A stretch of DNA of 64,000 nucleotides from Oscillospiraceae bacterium (GTDB taxonomy: Bacteria > Bacillota > Clostridia > Oscillospirales > Ruminococcaceae): the NCBI GenBank assembly GCA_017887325.1, contig JAGHIE010000013.1, positions 1-64,000 on the forward strand, given 5' to 3'. The position numbers and the translations under genes are program-made. The notes below the pieces were generated by a model that worked only from the letters and a program-made list of their open reading frames with translations, searched no databases and was not told the DNA's origin. Below, piece by piece: positions 63,775-64,000 of this stretch. Numbering within the stretch: position 1 is the first letter of the stretch; every line of letters starts with the position of its first letter.

Positions 63775-64000
63775 TTACCTATTCTTTCTTTTAAAATATA
63801 ATACAATCACTAATGAAAATATTAAAAATGCACTAACTAAAACAATGCTGATTAAACTTATTTCATTATTGTCTGAATTGTTTTTATCAGTATTAATTGT
63901 ATTTTCTTGTATTTTAATGCTGTCTACAACTAATGGTGTATTGAGTTTAAATGGAGATTTATTTTCTTTACTTGCTGTTAATGCTAATATTGCAAGTTGT
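63775..64000 (-). CDS. 3' end of a membrane-anchored surface protein (partial)
   Basis: The last 75 codons are present; the rest lies beyond the window. A short structured stretch ([20 protein letters not shown]) leads to a polar Asn/Asp/Lys linker and one membrane helix (about [20 protein letters not shown]), ending with the positive tail KRKNR, so the body should be outside the cell. There is no LPXTG before the helix. The LALTA...SPF pattern is reminiscent of alpha/alpha-toroid prenyltransferase-like surface domains, but this is too short to name. It ends five bases before the nfo start and may be cotranscribed with nfo. Confidence 0.65.
   Translation of the reverse strand, partial: QLAILALTASKENKSPFKLNTPLVVDSIKIQENTINTDKNNSDNNEISLISIVLVSAFLIFSLVIVLYFKRKNR

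Overview
This is a very AT-rich (roughly 30% GC by eye), gene-dense bacterial chromosome segment. It suggests a low-GC, Gram-positive anaerobe of the class Clostridia, perhaps near the Ruminococcaceae/Oscillospiraceae. Support: Firmicute gene orders (lon-engB; ylxM-ffh-rpsP-khpA; rimM-trmD), a perfect CIRCE operator before groESL, rubredoxin-first (reverse) rubrerythrin, class II GalT, HPr with both His and Ser phosphorylation sites, AGA-biased arginine codons, and sigma-A promoters with mostly 17-base spacers. The family-level placement is an inference. No tRNA, CRISPR array, insertion sequence, prophage or integrase gene was seen.

Layout. 0-3 kb: a 5S rRNA gene with its terminator, a GNAT acetyltransferase, a YdcF-type membrane protein and guaB. 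3-13.6 kb: a divergent type II topoisomerase pair (parE-parC), secG, rnr, a GNAT gene with exodeoxyribonuclease III, and a DEAD-box RNA helicase whose frame is broken exactly at a slippery A-AAA-AAC heptamer. 13.6-21.6 kb: a lipoprotein with Asp-box motifs beside an HTH membrane regulator, an ArsR-type regulator, fructose-bisphosphate aldolase, and a large glycosyltransferase with an N-terminal methyltransferase-like domain. 21.8-28.3 kb: lon-engB-lysA and groES-groEL. 28.5-31.5 kb: the most unusual locus, two tandem genes for secreted modular proteins with almost identical signal peptides and duplicated promoters. 31.9-35.8 kb: amidohydrolase, a lone fumarase alpha subunit, an rRNA methyltransferase, a 64-residue orphan and a GNAT protein. 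35.8-42.3 kb: a metal efflux ATPase with its ArsR repressor and operator, then galK-galT with a divergent AraC regulator. 42.4-48.9 kb: BofC-like protein, class A PBP, and the SRP/ribosome-maturation cluster. 49-59.8 kb: HPr, an orphan membrane protein, Na+/H+ antiporter, rlmD, rubrerythrin, a lipoprotein/HTH divergent pair, a heterodimeric ABC exporter and a CDF metal transporter. 60-64 kb: gdhA, a short-chain dehydrogenase, an AlkD-like/Nfo base-repair pair, and the 3' end of a membrane-anchored surface protein.

Most genes are housekeeping and look intact. Transcription units are compact. Five convergent pairs share one bidirectional terminator, and several promoters sit against or inside the preceding terminator (before ylxM, gdhA and the short-chain dehydrogenase). 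At gdhA and the DEAD-box helicase, a terminator-like hairpin lies between promoter and start codon, which suggests leader control. Several start codons were moved downstream from the longest open frame because that longer start lies in the gene's own ribosome-binding site or promoter (fba, rpsP, PBP, rimM, engB, rubrerythrin, the ABC subunit, the glycosyltransferase).
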